Source: Lanius collurio (Eukaryota > Chordata > Aves > Passeriformes > Laniidae). Taken from it: 64,000 nt of DNA. The notes beneath the pieces are model-generated. The model was not told the origin of the DNA. It did not search any database and saw only the letters and a program-made list of their open reading frames with translations. A program made the position numbers and the translations under genes. The stretch covers positions 15,007,541-15,071,540 of the forward strand of contig JACBWW010000017.1 in NCBI GenBank assembly GCA_020086605.1, written 5' to 3'. Each line of letters begins with the position of its first letter. Within the stretch, counting starts at the first letter, position 1. Positions 25,301 through 38,082 of this stretch are shown here, one piece after another.

Positions 25301-27158
25301 TCCAAACCACAACTCATCCAGCTACTGCTTGGCAGAACAGAAAGCTTTAATGATGCCTACAGATCAGATTATCCAGATTTCCAAAGAACAAAGATGGAAG
25401 ATAAAGCAGAAATTACAGCGGCCTTGAGGGGGTTATGGGTGCCACACAGAGATGCACACACAAACACTACTGTATCTGTGAAGAAAGATATAAATATTTA
25501 CTGTAATATGACAAAAAATCTAGATTCTCAAGGGATTTACAGAAGTGGAAATAAGCAAAGTCACCCTAAAAAATTGCCTACTCCTCCAAGATACTTAAAA
25601 CAGTACATCATATATACAGCATAAGCTGAAAAAATAGCTGACAACACTGAGTGAACACACTCAGTTTAAAAGTCCCTCCAAGTGTACCCTGAAGATTTCA
25701 CAGGTATCATGACCTAGGAAGCACAGTATATTCAGTCAAAGTCATTTAAGAAAAACAAAAAATAAAATCCAAAACAAAACAAACCACAAACCTACCAACT
25801 TACAAGTTTTGTCAATGTGAGTAAAAATCCATGCATGTACTTTGATAAAATATGACCTGAAATACAACAGTAGTGAAAAACTAAGAAAAAAAAATGGCAA
25901 ATATTTTTAAGGGTTTACCTTGCAGCTAATTTTGTAGTCTGTAATTCAAATTTTTTTTCTACTAGCATGTTACTAAGAAAAAAAAATAAAAGCAAGACAA
26001 AAAATAATGTTTTTATTATTTTAGCCCTACATTTCGATTTAGAGGTACAACTGCATCAGAGTGCACACTCTTTTCTGCATTACCAGAAAAGACGGAACAA
26101 CTCACCTACACCACTAAACAAGTCTAAAGATACTTTTTAGAAGATTATCCAAGAACAACTGGTGATCAACATCTATCCAATATGGAAGGGATCTTAAAAT
26201 TCAAATATTAAGGAGACTAAGAGTCTAAAGACTAACATTTGCTATTCAATTTCCTGTTTCTATAAATATAGCTCCTTTGTATAATACACATTTGGTCAAA
26301 AGATTCTTCGGTTCCAATTTTTATGTAATGATTTTTAATGATGTAAAACTAAGTTTACCCACATCTACACAAAATCCTATTAAGCTATCTGTACAGGATG
26401 TATGCAAGTGAGCAGTTTTGCACATATTCTTAGAGGCCTAAAAGAAGTGCCAAAGCATATTTGCATTCTTGTGCCTGTCATCACCCTCTGTTGAATGTAG
26501 ATGACAAACTTCCTACAGACAGTAATAAAAACCCAAAATAGTAATCACCATAGATTTAAAATAATTTTTTTAATAATTATGTGAAGTCAAATTACTTGGA
26601 AGAATATACCAACATTAGAAATCAGCAGTTATGTTCTTTGTACTCTCACAGCAAGATTTCCCAGGTGAGTAACAAGGTATTTTGCCAGCACAGTGGGCTT
26701 GACCACTAGTACCAGCAAAATGTGTCAAGAAGAGATGTCAGTTCTTTGACGTTAGAAAAAGATAGAACAGGCTGAAACATAAGGAATCACATGCACCTGT
26801 TTAGCCACGCAGTTGCTAAAATGTCTTCTGTCTTACCCATGTAGTTACAAAGCACATACAAGAAAAGCTCTAACAGAAAACTAAGGCAAAGGAAGTTGCA
26901 TGGAACAGCCTTCCCAATGGATATATTTCAATGTGTATCTCAAAACTGAACACAAACAGAAACAGGAAAGTGCATATACAAATGCACCTGAAGAGTTTTC
27001 TTCATTGGATGCTAGTACCTATGGTTTATCGCATGTTATTATTATTCAGTGCTTCAGAACAAGATTTTCTTCACACTTTTCAGCAAAAATTAAATTTATC
27101 AGAAAGTGCTACTTTTAAGCAGATGTGCCACATAATTAGCAACGACAAATCCACTTAC

Positions 27159-27254
27159 TTTTTTCTCCTTCTCATGATGTTTATCCTGAGAGTGAGAGGA
27201 AGAATCACTTAAACTTTGATCATATGACCTATTAGATCCCCGTTTGCTCTTTTT
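27159..27254 (-). CDS. MLLT10: MLLT10 coding exon: basic/serine linker after the PZP module
   Basis: This 96-base exon encodes exactly 32 residues, KKSKRGSNRSYDQSLSDSSS then HSQDKHHEKEKK (about residues 202-233). It starts and ends in phase 0, so skipping it would keep the frame. The acceptor follows a tctcttttt run ending in tag, and the donor is AAAAAA|GTAAGT. The sequence is polar and charged with no fold. The KKSKR cluster could contribute to nuclear localisation or nucleic-acid contact, which is inference. The next exon is also 96 bases, phase 0 and lysine-rich, so the two form a symmetric pair that could be used as cassettes. I saw no frameshift or stop. Confidence 0.96.
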
Positions 27255-29208
27255 CTAAAAAGAGAAAATATATTTATGGACAGAGAAAAGGAACCATTTG
27301 AATAAATAAAAAGTATAAAGCATTTCAACTGACAAGATGCCTTATTGTTTGAGGAAAAAACTTCAATGCTTCAGTTAATGGAAAGCTGACTAATTACTGA
27401 CACTAAAATTCACAAGACTACTTGAATGTGCACCAGGAAAAAAGCCTAGCCCTGTATAAACTTTTACATCTCCCAAAAATTTGAAAGATATGCTTTTCAC
27501 AGAGAAATGAAATATGCCACTTTTTAAAGGTTAAAAGATGCTAGACACATTTTCAAGTTTTTATAACATAAAACAAGAGATGCTGCTCAAGTGAGTATCA
27601 CGTGAAGCCACAGTGATGACCTGACACATGCTTGAAATGCATTGTAAGGTGACTTCATTACTTATTTATTATTCAAGCTATCTGTCTGGTATATTTTCAT
27701 TAAAATGGATAAAAAACCAGGATACAGAATGCTACAGTCATGTCTGTGATTAGAAGTGGCAGATGTAATTGCCTGTATTTCTGTAATGTGTGAGGGCCTA
27801 GTACAGGACTGCAAATACTTCATGTTAAGCTAGTGTTCTAAATATTGGTTATTTTCTCGTAACTGAGGTAGCATTTAAAGACACTTCAGGTCAGTGTTTT
27901 GTCAACCAGTTTTCACTGGAATAGTGGAATACAACACCCACCATCTTCAGCAGTAAATAGTATAAGCATCTGTATTTACCAGGCATTAAAAGTCACAATA
28001 ATCCTAAAGAAAAACTGAAACACTTAAAATAATCTTGCCAGTCTTTACTGTTCTTACCATTATAGCTTCATAATGGAAAGCTAACTGATGATATGTCAAA
28101 TGTAGAGCTATGTCTTTATCATTACACTTGCTTTTTAAATAAATATACCTGTTCTCAATCACAGCAGCACTACAACAGCCAAATCAAAGGCATAACAGTT
28201 ATAAGGGTTTGCCCTCACTGCTAAGTAACAGACCATTTTCACTCTTTTTGTATATACTCAGCTCAAGATAGTAAAAAAAAAAAAAATATTAGCTTAGTAA
28301 AGGCCTAGAAAACCCTGACTTATCTTCATTATGAAGCAAATGCATCAGTATTCACAAGAGCACAGAACTAACCTTACTGAACTTATCTTCTATAAAGCTG
28401 AAGTGGTTGACTAGTCCTGTGTTTTTACCTCACTGCAACCTAAAAGTCACAGCAAGTACTCCACTTTTTTAGCAGTGAAAACAAGTAATGTGCAAGTTTA
28501 ACCATACTTACAGCAGTATCTGAACATAAGTCTATATATTTTAGTATCAATAAATTACGGCTTTTAAATGTCAGTAAGTCCCTCAAGTCCACACACTCGC
28601 ACATGTACACAGAAACAGATATCTGGACCTGACAAGTAAGAAGTGATAAGAAAGATTCCAGAGGTCTGATCCAAAACCTACTGCATTAACTGAGAAGTTT
28701 CAATGTTCTTCATTTGCTTGTTCGTTTTTTAAAAATCAAACCTCAAGTCACCTCCTTGAAGGGTGCGTTTAAGAGAACTTAAGACAGGGAATACTCATTG
28801 GCTACATAGGGAGAGACAGAACAAAAGAGGTGGGGCAGAAGAGTAACAGAAGCAGAAAGAAATTGAGTGCTTCTTTATTCTCTAGGAGTAATATTTTCTA
28901 GTTTATTCCAAAATGGACTGAATTCCTTGAAGGCACCTAAACAAATAGCAAAAAAACATTCCAGGAACTCAATGAAAAGAAAAACACTACATGTGCATGC
29001 TATTTCTGGCAGAGGGGGAAAACCCACACATCTATAAAGTAACCACTTATAAAAACATTTCCAGCCAGTACTTTTGTAACTGCGATTAAAACATTGTTTT
29101 AATGAAATACAACCTACTTTTTGAACTACATGGAAATATTATTTCTAGCACTAATGGCAATTCAGAGTAAAAAGTCAGCAATGTTTATAGAATTTACTAA
29201 ATACATAC
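27255..29208 (-). other. MLLT10: MLLT10 intron (1,954 bases)
   Basis: The intron is bounded by GTATGT at 29208 and an acceptor ending in tag at 27255. It is AT-rich with an A run near 28274. No gene or mobile element was recognised. Confidence 0.9.
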
Positions 29209-29302
29209 CAGTTTATTAAAATGGTATTTACAGTAGCCACAGTATTGGACGTTATCTGCGCCATTGCCTTCCTCTTCACAAAGAAGTCCTGCAAACTGTG
29301 CA
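29209..29302 (-). CDS. MLLT10: MLLT10 coding exon: second half of PHD2
   Basis: This 94-base exon supplies the last base of a split Cys codon and then 31 residues, from AQFAGLLCEEEGNGADNVQY to KYHFNKL (about residues 170-201). The acceptor is atttttag and the donor CTG|GTATGTAT. Cys178 and the CGYC pair (C191, C194), followed by YH, are the closing zinc ligands of PHD2. The human protein, as I recall it, reads HFSKL where this reads HFNKL, a mild change outside the zinc ligands. The exon ends in phase 0, and the next exon opens with a run of lysines. With the three exons upstream in the transcript it completes the PZP histone-reading module. Confidence 0.97.
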
Positions 29303-31719
29303 CTAAAAATAAACCAAACAACATTTAAGGAAAGCCATTTTATACCAGTTTGTACCACAATATCACAGCTGAAAATGTATGGATGCTTATATTTGCAATT
29401 AGTAAGAGATTTCAACACAAATGACTTCCAGTGGCATGTGAGCACATAACCAACCTTTGTAGCCCAGGGAAAAACAAGTAGCATTCATACTTTGGCTTGT
29501 TGCCTTTTTTCAGTCTTTAAGCTACTCAAATGAGCTTATAGCTTACAAATCTACAATTACTATTCAGCTACTTGCACAGATAACTAAATAAAGCAATCTA
29601 AAATTACTCTTAGCTCAAATTCAAGCCAAAAATTATCTAAGGAAAGAACAGTTTTTAACAAAACCATACTATAGGTCCAAAGAATCCTTCTCTGATTTGC
29701 CATGAAAATGACTGGGTTTTTTTAACCTAACTTGAATTGCATAGTAAATCAAATAGTATTTATTAGTTTACAATACTGTGGCAGACTAATTTCTTTTAAA
29801 AAGAACAACACTTACAAGTTGAATTGACTGGGCTAATTATTACCTTATTCTACTACATTTTTTCCAAAACAATTTTGCTTTTCACCATTTGTAATGTTGA
29901 TACATTTTCTTTATCAAAACCAACTTAGATATTGACAAACCAAATACTGTTACATTTTCCATATAATTTTCATTCCCATAATAATGTAATGTTACAGTCA
30001 AAATGACACAAGGGAGTATTTAAACGAGAAGACTATATCATGTGGTTAATTTTCACTGCTTTTTAAAAACATATTCTTGGGAAATCCAGAAATACATCTG
30101 CAGCTAATACCAACTAGAAAAAAAACAAGTAATTAAGAAGATGTTTTTAAGTAAAGATTCATTGTTCTAAGCTCGTCTTACAAAAACCAGATGCACTCAA
30201 GCTCATTCTTAATTAGACATTAGTTTTGATAATACCAAATTGATACACCTTGCCCTGGATTTCTGCCTTACCATTTTTCTTCAATTTTTTTAAATATTAC
30301 AGAAGCATCTAATTATCTCCAGTATACTGCTCTCCAGCTAGATACAATTTCGTAGTACAGACCACATCTTTTAACCAAAACATTTTAAAAATTGGCAAGA
30401 TAAATGTTTTAATTTTGAACCTAAGTCTCATGCTCTTCACAGCATTCACTGAAAACAGGGCTTTGGAATAAAGTAAAAAGATGAAAAGGACTCTTCCATG
30501 TATCCAAGCATCTGAAAGGAAAGAGACCTTTTCATACAAGCACTTGGATGTATACATTTTTTCACATCTGTAAGTAATCCCTTTACATGGTGTGCACACT
30601 TTGAGGAACACAGTCCATTTTCACCATAAAAAGAAACTTCACATTTATCACATCCAATGAAAAATTAGATGCTTATGAAAGAATATAACCAGCAAACTAG
30701 TCAAGCAATTAAAAGAAAAAAAAAAATTGAGAGTTGCCAAGATAACAGCACCAAAAATAGGATTAAATCCTTTAAGATCTGCACAAGACATACAAATTGT
30801 CACTTGAGCACACTGAAGAAAATACATTTAAGTCATTTGAGTTGATGTGCAAGTACCATTTCCCTGACTAAACTGGTCATGAAGCAGCATACTGGGGCAG
30901 TCATAAAATACAGGTAAATCCACAGATTATGTAGCTAGACAGCCTATACAAATCTATCTACGGTAAAATAACTTCAGTTGAAACCGAAAAAACAAATAAT
31001 GTCTGTAAATTTTGGAGCAGAATTCTTTTTGCTTCCTTTCACCTGTTGACATGTGGTTTAATGTAATTATCCAGCCTCTTTTAGAAGTCCATAAAGTGAA
31101 ACAAGCATCTCCTGAATGCAAGTAAAACTAAATATCTTAAATTGGAATGAATCAGATGGTGGAGTACACAGCTGTTTTTCTCTAGCAGTAATACACGAAA
31201 TCTGAATAGTTCAGGATGATCTGCACCATTTAGACAAAACCAGTAAAGTGAGTTACCCCCAAATGTATGGAAATCTGTACTGGAATGGGTGAGTCTAGTG
31301 CACTTTTACACACAGCTCAGTAATTTTCCCAGTGACTTACCAAAACTAAACATCAAAATCAGTTAGTAGGCAAACAAACAGTGTCTTCACACTCCCATAT
31401 CCTATTAAATACCCTCTAAGAAAAATAACCCAGAACCAAAGAAAAACAACAAAACAACCCCCCCATCCCCCAATATTTATTCACAGGAGCACACACCATT
31501 TAATACCACCCAAGAGAGTATTATCAGACAGTTTTTGAAGCTCACAGCAGAACCTATGCTGCTGCCACAATACTTTAGTAAACACAATTATTATAAAAAC
31601 AAACTACTTTACTGTATTTCTTTACTCAAAGATGTACTAAATAAGGAGTTTATTCATTACAATGCATGCATTGATTCTTTCTGGAACATCAGAGATATTA
31701 AGTAATAAAATACACTTAC
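29303..31719 (-). other. MLLT10: MLLT10 intron (2,417 bases)
   Basis: The intron runs from GTAAGT at 31719 to acceptor atttttag at 29303. It is AT-rich with a few homopolymer runs, including C-rich sequence near 31458. Nothing else was recognised. Confidence 0.9.
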
Positions 31720-31823
31720 CATGTTACGTGAAAAGCTTGTCGACATCCATGTTTATTACATGTCATACAAGCGCCAGTGGCTGCTTTACTTTCTCTGCCT
31801 TGTTCATCACAAATATAGCATGT
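31720..31823 (-). CDS. MLLT10: MLLT10 coding exon: first half of PHD2
   Basis: This 104-base exon encodes TCYICDEQGRESKAATGACM and onward through NKHGCRQAFHVT, with two bases of the next Cys codon (about residues 136-170). The acceptor is tttgatag and the donor CATG|GTAAGTG. The metal ligands of the second PHD finger appear in order: the CYIC pair (C137, C140), the CMTC pair (C154, C157), a Cys in HGC (C162) and the His of AFHVTC (H167). PHD2 packs on the knuckle and PHD1 to form one surface for the H3 tail. All expected ligands are present, so the module should fold. Phase 2 at the exon end matches the next exon, which supplies the final base of Cys170. Confidence 0.97.
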
Positions 31824-34800
31824 CTATCAAAGAGAAAATACTTGATAAGAAGCATACAAATAAATTCTGTGTTACAGGAGATTCTAGGCTGAGAACTATT
31901 GCATTTTGCAACTAAGCCTGTGTAAGAACTTCTTTATGAAAGTCTAATCATGCTTGTTAGCAAAAGGAGATCACTTGGTAAACTCTTGAGATTTGATCAG
32001 CATTTCACCAATATTAAAAGGGAGTACAAATACTAATTTGCTTACATTTCATATCACTGTCAACTAGCCAAAGGGTTAAACAGCCACGGGCTAATAGCAT
32101 TAGGACTTCCAACTGTCCTTGCTTTCAAGTTTGTGTTTATGTTCTTTTAAGTCTCAATCATTTTCATATTCATTTAGCGTAACCTGTATTGGTGGCATTC
32201 TGAAACCTCAAATTAGACTGAGTGCCTAATGTACAATATACCATATGGTATACACATATATCTACACTATTACACACAGAAAAACTGCAAACTTGAAATT
32301 TTATTTGTAGATTTGGTGCAAAGAATTTTCACAAGTGTCATAGCATGCTTCAATATTTATATGATGCTCAGCTACTTTTAATTAAATTGGTGTTTAACAG
32401 AACTCTGCTTTACTTGAATAACTTAACTTCATCATGACTTGGACAGCCCCATATCTCTGAAAATAATCAAGCAAGAACCTTCTGTAAAAAAGCTTACATC
32501 AGTATACCAAACGCATTCTAAGCTCCAAAACAAGCTAAAATGAAAACAACCTATCTAGTACCTGGAAATCTTTTCATAGCATTTCTGTCAATTTATTTCT
32601 TTTACTGGGATGCTGTGGCAATTTTTAATCTTTTCAAAAACATCCTTAGTAAAACAGAAGAAAAAAATTAAAGAAAAAAAAATTCAAATTCTTCCTCATT
32701 ATTCAAAACATTTTCTTTTTTTAAAAACATATGGCCAATAAATATGGATATATACTGTATGGAAGCTTGCTACTACACTAGGCATCACTACAATCTCTCA
32801 CCATCATTCCAGGGAGAAACATCAGGCAAAACTAAACCTGTTTTCACTTCTTCTTTTCCTAATTACTGAAATAGCATTGAGAGAGATTCTATATCATATC
32901 ACATTCATGTGTAAAATTTAACAATTTAAGAAGAGATTCTTAATGAAAGTATCATCCAGCACTGATGTTTTTAAATTAGAGAACCTTACTGAGTAATAAA
33001 CATTAAGGACACTCCTACCTCTGTAGAAACCCCATTATTAGATCTTAAATGAGAAAAGAGAATCTTTTTTTATGCCAAAAAATACAACTGTCTATATTTT
33101 AACTGACTTACAATTTTATTACAACCTCCTTTCAGTGAGGCAGAGAATGAGCAGAGTAATAAATAAAAATAACATCAACCATGGGTAGTAGAAAACACAG
33201 TGGGAAAAATTGGACCAAGAGACCACCGAATTTTTTTTTAATTATATAATGCAAACCAGTATTACTTAGACAGGAAAATGAGCGAAATTCTGAGATCAGA
33301 ACAGCCTTTTAAAGAGATTTTTAAAACAACATGTAAAAGGAGATGTCAGCTAACTAAAGCATTTTTGCTAATATGCATGGCTTGAAGGTAGACAAGTTAT
33401 TCTTGTACAGTTTCCACAAGACTTAAAAAAGCTAATATATCCTAAAATCATACCCTATAATCTCACATCTGAAAGATCAGAAAGGGGATAATCCTACTAA
33501 ATTCTTTGCCTTGCTTCTTTGGTACATCAAGGTGGTGCACACTGATAATTCAGTTGTTTGACAGGGTCTGAGACTGGATGCTTTTTAGCTTTCCATACCA
33601 TGACCTGAACACATTTAGATTTTAGGAACAAACAAGGTCATGATCTATCAACCTCACCTGAGTCACTATATTAAGTGTAAGTAACTTCAAAGTAAGATAC
33701 TTCTATAAACGCAGAGTTCAACAAACCCCATAAAGCTCAATCCCCAGTTACTTTCTGCTTTTTTTCAGTTTTGCTTCAACTTAAGTTTTTTCCTCACTGA
33801 AGCTCAGAAAGAAAAGCAATACAAGCATTCCACTTAGTAGAGAGGTAGACTCCATTTTTCAATATTTACACTACACAGAAGGTCTGTGTTTCAGGACCTC
33901 TTAAAGCAATTTACAGTAAAATGACTTGAAAATGACAACAACCAACCAGCTACATTATGAACAAGTTTAAAGACAACATGGTGGAATGACTACTCATTTT
34001 AACAAGCTCAAAGAACTTTCCTACAGCAGTCATGAGAAACATTAAACCTGTTTCCTAGACTTCCATACGAAACAGATACAAAGAAGGTTCACCCTCCTGT
34101 TCTAACACAGACAGTAAGCTCTCTATAACTGAGCTTCTCGTATCTGTACCATCTCTTAAACACACAGACAATTCCAGAAGCCTGAGAACCTTTGTCTTCC
34201 TTTCACAAAGGAAGACCTGCGTGCATTTGCAAATCCATTCAAATGTTACACCTCTGAAGCCTCTGGAATGTGGAAGTTTAAAACAGTGTCCCACCACCTA
34301 CAGCTGCATTCTTCTTCAAAGTTCTTAAGGGAAGTGAGAACTCTCCCAAATTCATTGGAAAACAAGCAAAAGCATTTGAGTCCGCAAGGACTTGTTACTC
34401 AAAAACACAATACCTTACTTCTTTTAAAGGCAAAACATATATTTTGCACAGCTGCCTTTATGTTAGTGTCAGTATTTTCCCTTCAAAGATTCAAAGCGTA
34501 AATCTTCTTTGCAAAAGCAAAGACAGAAGGGAAGATGAGGCAAAACCCAAATTTATAAGGCAAAAATTAATTTGAGCAACAGTTTATTCATAACAGCTAC
34601 ATAGTGGCATTCCCTGATCACAAAATCAAACCTAGGAATTGTCCAGAAATTTCTCATTCCTGCAGCAAGTACTGAAAGAGAAGTTTACCAGCTGCATTCA
34701 CTACCAGGCAAATCAAGCAACACCAAATGCACTTATCTTTTAATCAGTTCTTAAAAGAGATTCCTAAAAGCAGTAATTATATACAATTATCACATAGTTT

Positions 34801-37800
34801 CGAATGAACCTGAAAGAAACAAATAAAGCTGACAAAAAATAAAAATATATTATCCATGCATCCTAGGAATAACAAAAACCTATTTCTGAAAAGAAGAGCA
34901 ACCAATAGTCCATTTTGGTTTTTGAAGCAATTGTGTAAGAAGAGCTTTCCTGATAGGTAACCCATTAATTAAATCATTCAGTGGATTCATTCTGTAATGG
35001 GATGGTTTTTATCCCAGAAACAGGCAAACTTCAGGGAAATAGCAGTCAAATGTCTCTATATGGACAACCTCCATGCTTTGGCATCTGCTGCATTTCTTCT
35101 TGCATTTTCGATTACTGTACTGGGTAATACTGCATATTTTGTAGTGTTTAGTAAAGAAACAAGTGCATAGAGAAAAAAAAAAACACATTAAATTAAGTAC
35201 TATCTTCTGGCAAAATTTCAACTATATTTACTTTAAGGACTACAGTATAATTTCTCCCTCATAGCAATTTTCTTTGGCCTTTATTTTGCCCCAATTCCAT
35301 ATGCTAGTGTTCTGTATGTATCCAGTCATGCACAGAGAATTATTTAGAACTTCACAGGAAATAACGTCTTATTTAAAATCTCCTATTCCAGCCCAAGCTC
35401 ACAAACAGAATGAAATTATCACTAAGCCTCTCTAAAAAAAGAAACAACTCCAGTCATTTTTTCCTAATTACATGTTTCCATTTGTTCTCAATGTGCAACA
35501 AATGTTTCAAGAACTGTTTGTCATATCTACTTCTCAAAAAAACAGCTTTTTTCCCATTTTTCCTCAAATTAATAGTCAGAGTGAAATGCTTTACAAAATT
35601 TCTGTTCTAAAAAAATGTATCATTTAAATAAACACAATTTATCTTGAATAGCAATGGGAGTAGGTGAAATTATTGCAGGCCACATGAAAAAGGAACTATA
35701 GTGTCATTGGTTTTGGGGAGTATTGCTCAAGAATAGCCTGCTTGGAAACCCACGGCAGCTCAGCCATAGCAGTACCAAACTCAGCACCGGCTACAGACTT
35801 AGCAAAAAAGTTGAGAGTCCCCTGTCAGCCATTACCTCCTAAATTCTGTACTGGTACAACTAGACTGCTGTTGGCACTGAAGTTTACATTGGTTTCAGAA
35901 GGCTTGCAACTGCAATACAGGCATTTCTTGGATTCCCCCGAAATCCACAGCCACTATCTCCCACCCAAAAAGACTAAATAATGTCAGCAAAATCTGAGTT
36001 CTGTAAAAAAGAGAGAACAAAAATAATAATAATTTGAAGGCTAGGGGTGTGACACCAAACCTTGACATTTCTGACACAGGTCTCATGGTACTTCACAATA
36101 AACTGTAGTGGCCTGATGAAAGCAGTTTTAGGCTGACTGCTAACATGGAAAATAGGCCTCAATCAGAGCACCTGTCAGAAGGACAAAAAGCTAAGAGTTT
36201 TGGACAACATCAGGAATTCTCTCTACATGAACTGTATGGTGCTAGTAACTATCTATCTAGTGAGAAAAAAATCATAGTAACTACAGACTAACAAAAAATG
36301 GAAACTGGAATTCTAGCAGCAAAACACAAGTACACGTCATATATTTAGAACAAAAACTGTTTGAGAAAGAAGCAACTTTACTTACGATGAAAAGGAATTA
36401 AAGACTAAAGACCAACAATGGATTTCGTCAACAAGTAATAATATAAGACGCAGAGTACATTTTTTGAAGTACACTTTTTGAAGGTTCCACTTATGCAATA
36501 TCCAATTACCATCAATGGAAATGGTGCAAGACAAAACAAGATCTAAAGCGTTCCATTAAATTTTTGAAGTACATTAAGGGAGAACCACTACCAATTAAAA
36601 AAATAATTATGACTGACTACTACTCAAGGAAAAAGAAGAAAACAGAAGTTCTGTTTCCTCAGAGTTGAGGAGAGAGAGAAAATAAATTCATCTGTTATAG
36701 CAAATCTTTACTGCTTCGTGTCCAAGCACAAACATTTTATTAGTTCTGCATTGAATTTCGTTGTTGAATGTTATTGCTAATGCAGAAGGAAGCCAATGGT
36801 GAGAAGCCAATAGAGATGCTCAGGTAAAACGTAATGAGAAAGCTTGAGAAAAACCTAGACTTTGACTCCTGGTCTTTCAGCTACACTGGTAAATAAGAAG
36901 GACAAAACATATTGATAGCAACTGGAGAAACTGACATAGACAAGGAAAAGACCAAAGAAAGAAAAAAAGAAAAAAGAAAAAAGTTTAGAAAAATGGAGGG
37001 AAAGATGGAAACTCAAAAGGGGGGTAGGGGTGTGAGAAGTCAAAGACAATGTAAACAGGACTGGTCTCCCTGTAAGAATACAAAAGGAGATGCATGCCTT
37101 TTTCTTCTTTCTCTTTTTTATAACATAGTCTATTCCTACTTCACTCCAGTGCCCACAAACTACTACAAAATAAAGTAAAAAAAATAAACTAGAGGTTAAA
37201 AGAACAATACAAGAAAAATATGTACCACAACTAAGCAGAAATTGAGACAGTTTGCATCTGCAAAAGGGAACATACAAAGACCGATGTAGTTAAGTGAGGA
37301 GAAAGTAGCACAAGTGAAATAAGAAAAATGTAACTATCTGTCAAGAACATTAACAAGTTACTGGTTTATTGCTTTGCCTTTTGGGTTTTTTTTCATTTAA
37401 AGTCTCACCACACTTTATAAAACAATCCATCTCAAGGACACTTATTTAGGAGCAGTTCTTCTATAAGCAAACAATCCCACTAAAGTGAATGTTGTTTACA
37501 AAGGCAAAAGTCTGCAAGCATTTGCCTTAATATATTAGCATACCTTTTTGTCCAAAAAGAAATGTTTATGAACATGTTTATGTTCATATCAACACTTAAA
37601 ACACTAAGATCTTGTGATAATTAATAATAACATCTCATATAAGCTGCAACAGTATTTTAACCTATGGTAAATATTTCAGATTCCTTTCAAAATAAACTGT
37701 TAGTCAAAGATAATGATATTTTTAATTAACAAAACAGTCCCTAATCTGTAAAAGACTAAAAAGACATAGCAGATAACCTTACACCTTAAATTAATAATAT

Positions 37801-37972
37801 AACCTTCTTAATTCTTCAATTTACCATAAAGACATTGCAGAAAACTTACAGCATTACTGCACACCTTTAGGAATTTTATATAAAGTGCATTCTAAGAAGT
37901 GTAGTTTTATATTATTAAAGCTCACAAGTTTTAAAATAAATACATTAGATATAAAAAGACATATAATTATAC
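31824..37972 (-). other. MLLT10: MLLT10 intron (6,149 bases)
   Basis: The intron runs from GTATAATT at 37972 to acceptor tttgatag at 31824. A purine-rich A/G stretch lies at about 36950-37030. I see no recognisable mobile element, and the small open frames look like chance. Confidence 0.9.
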
Positions 37973-38082
37973 CTTATTATAACGATCATGAGGAACAGAC
38001 TGCAACACGATAGGCTCCATTGTAGAAACATTTGCAAACTGCACCTCGGGAATGTACAGAGCACAAACCACATGAGCCCAAC
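37973..38082 (-). CDS. MLLT10: MLLT10 coding exon: zinc knuckle end and linker to PHD2
   Basis: This 110-base exon encodes the rest of a Gly codon and then 36 residues, from WAHVVCALYIPEV to SVPHDRYNK (about residues 99-135). The acceptor is tttttgtag. The donor AAG|GTATAATT is weaker than its neighbours. His and Cys in the WAHVVC segment (H102, C105) complete the zinc knuckle that began in the exon at 51225-51279. By the inferred numbering the Leu of CALYIP is L107, which the AF10 literature places at the histone H3 contact, so the numbering is self-consistent. The exon ends in phase 0 before the PHD2 exon. I saw no substitution in the residues expected to bind zinc. Confidence 0.96.

Larger units (their letters stand above)
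13353..27158 (-). other. MLLT10: MLLT10 intron (13.8 kb) with two LTR elements
   Basis: This is the longest intron with both ends in the window, running from donor GTAAGT at 27158 to acceptor caacttctag at 13353. It contains a G run at 15378-15388, a GC-rich LTR-like element at 18194-19629 and a solo LTR at 21758-22356. Between 13353 and 18190 and between 22370 and 27158 I see no recognisable gene or mobile element. Confidence 0.9.

Noticed and set aside
36855..37277. 140-residue minus-strand frame rich in Phe and Ser
   Set aside because: It reads across A/G-rich low-complexity DNA; the hydrophobic composition follows from poly-pyrimidine on the minus strand.
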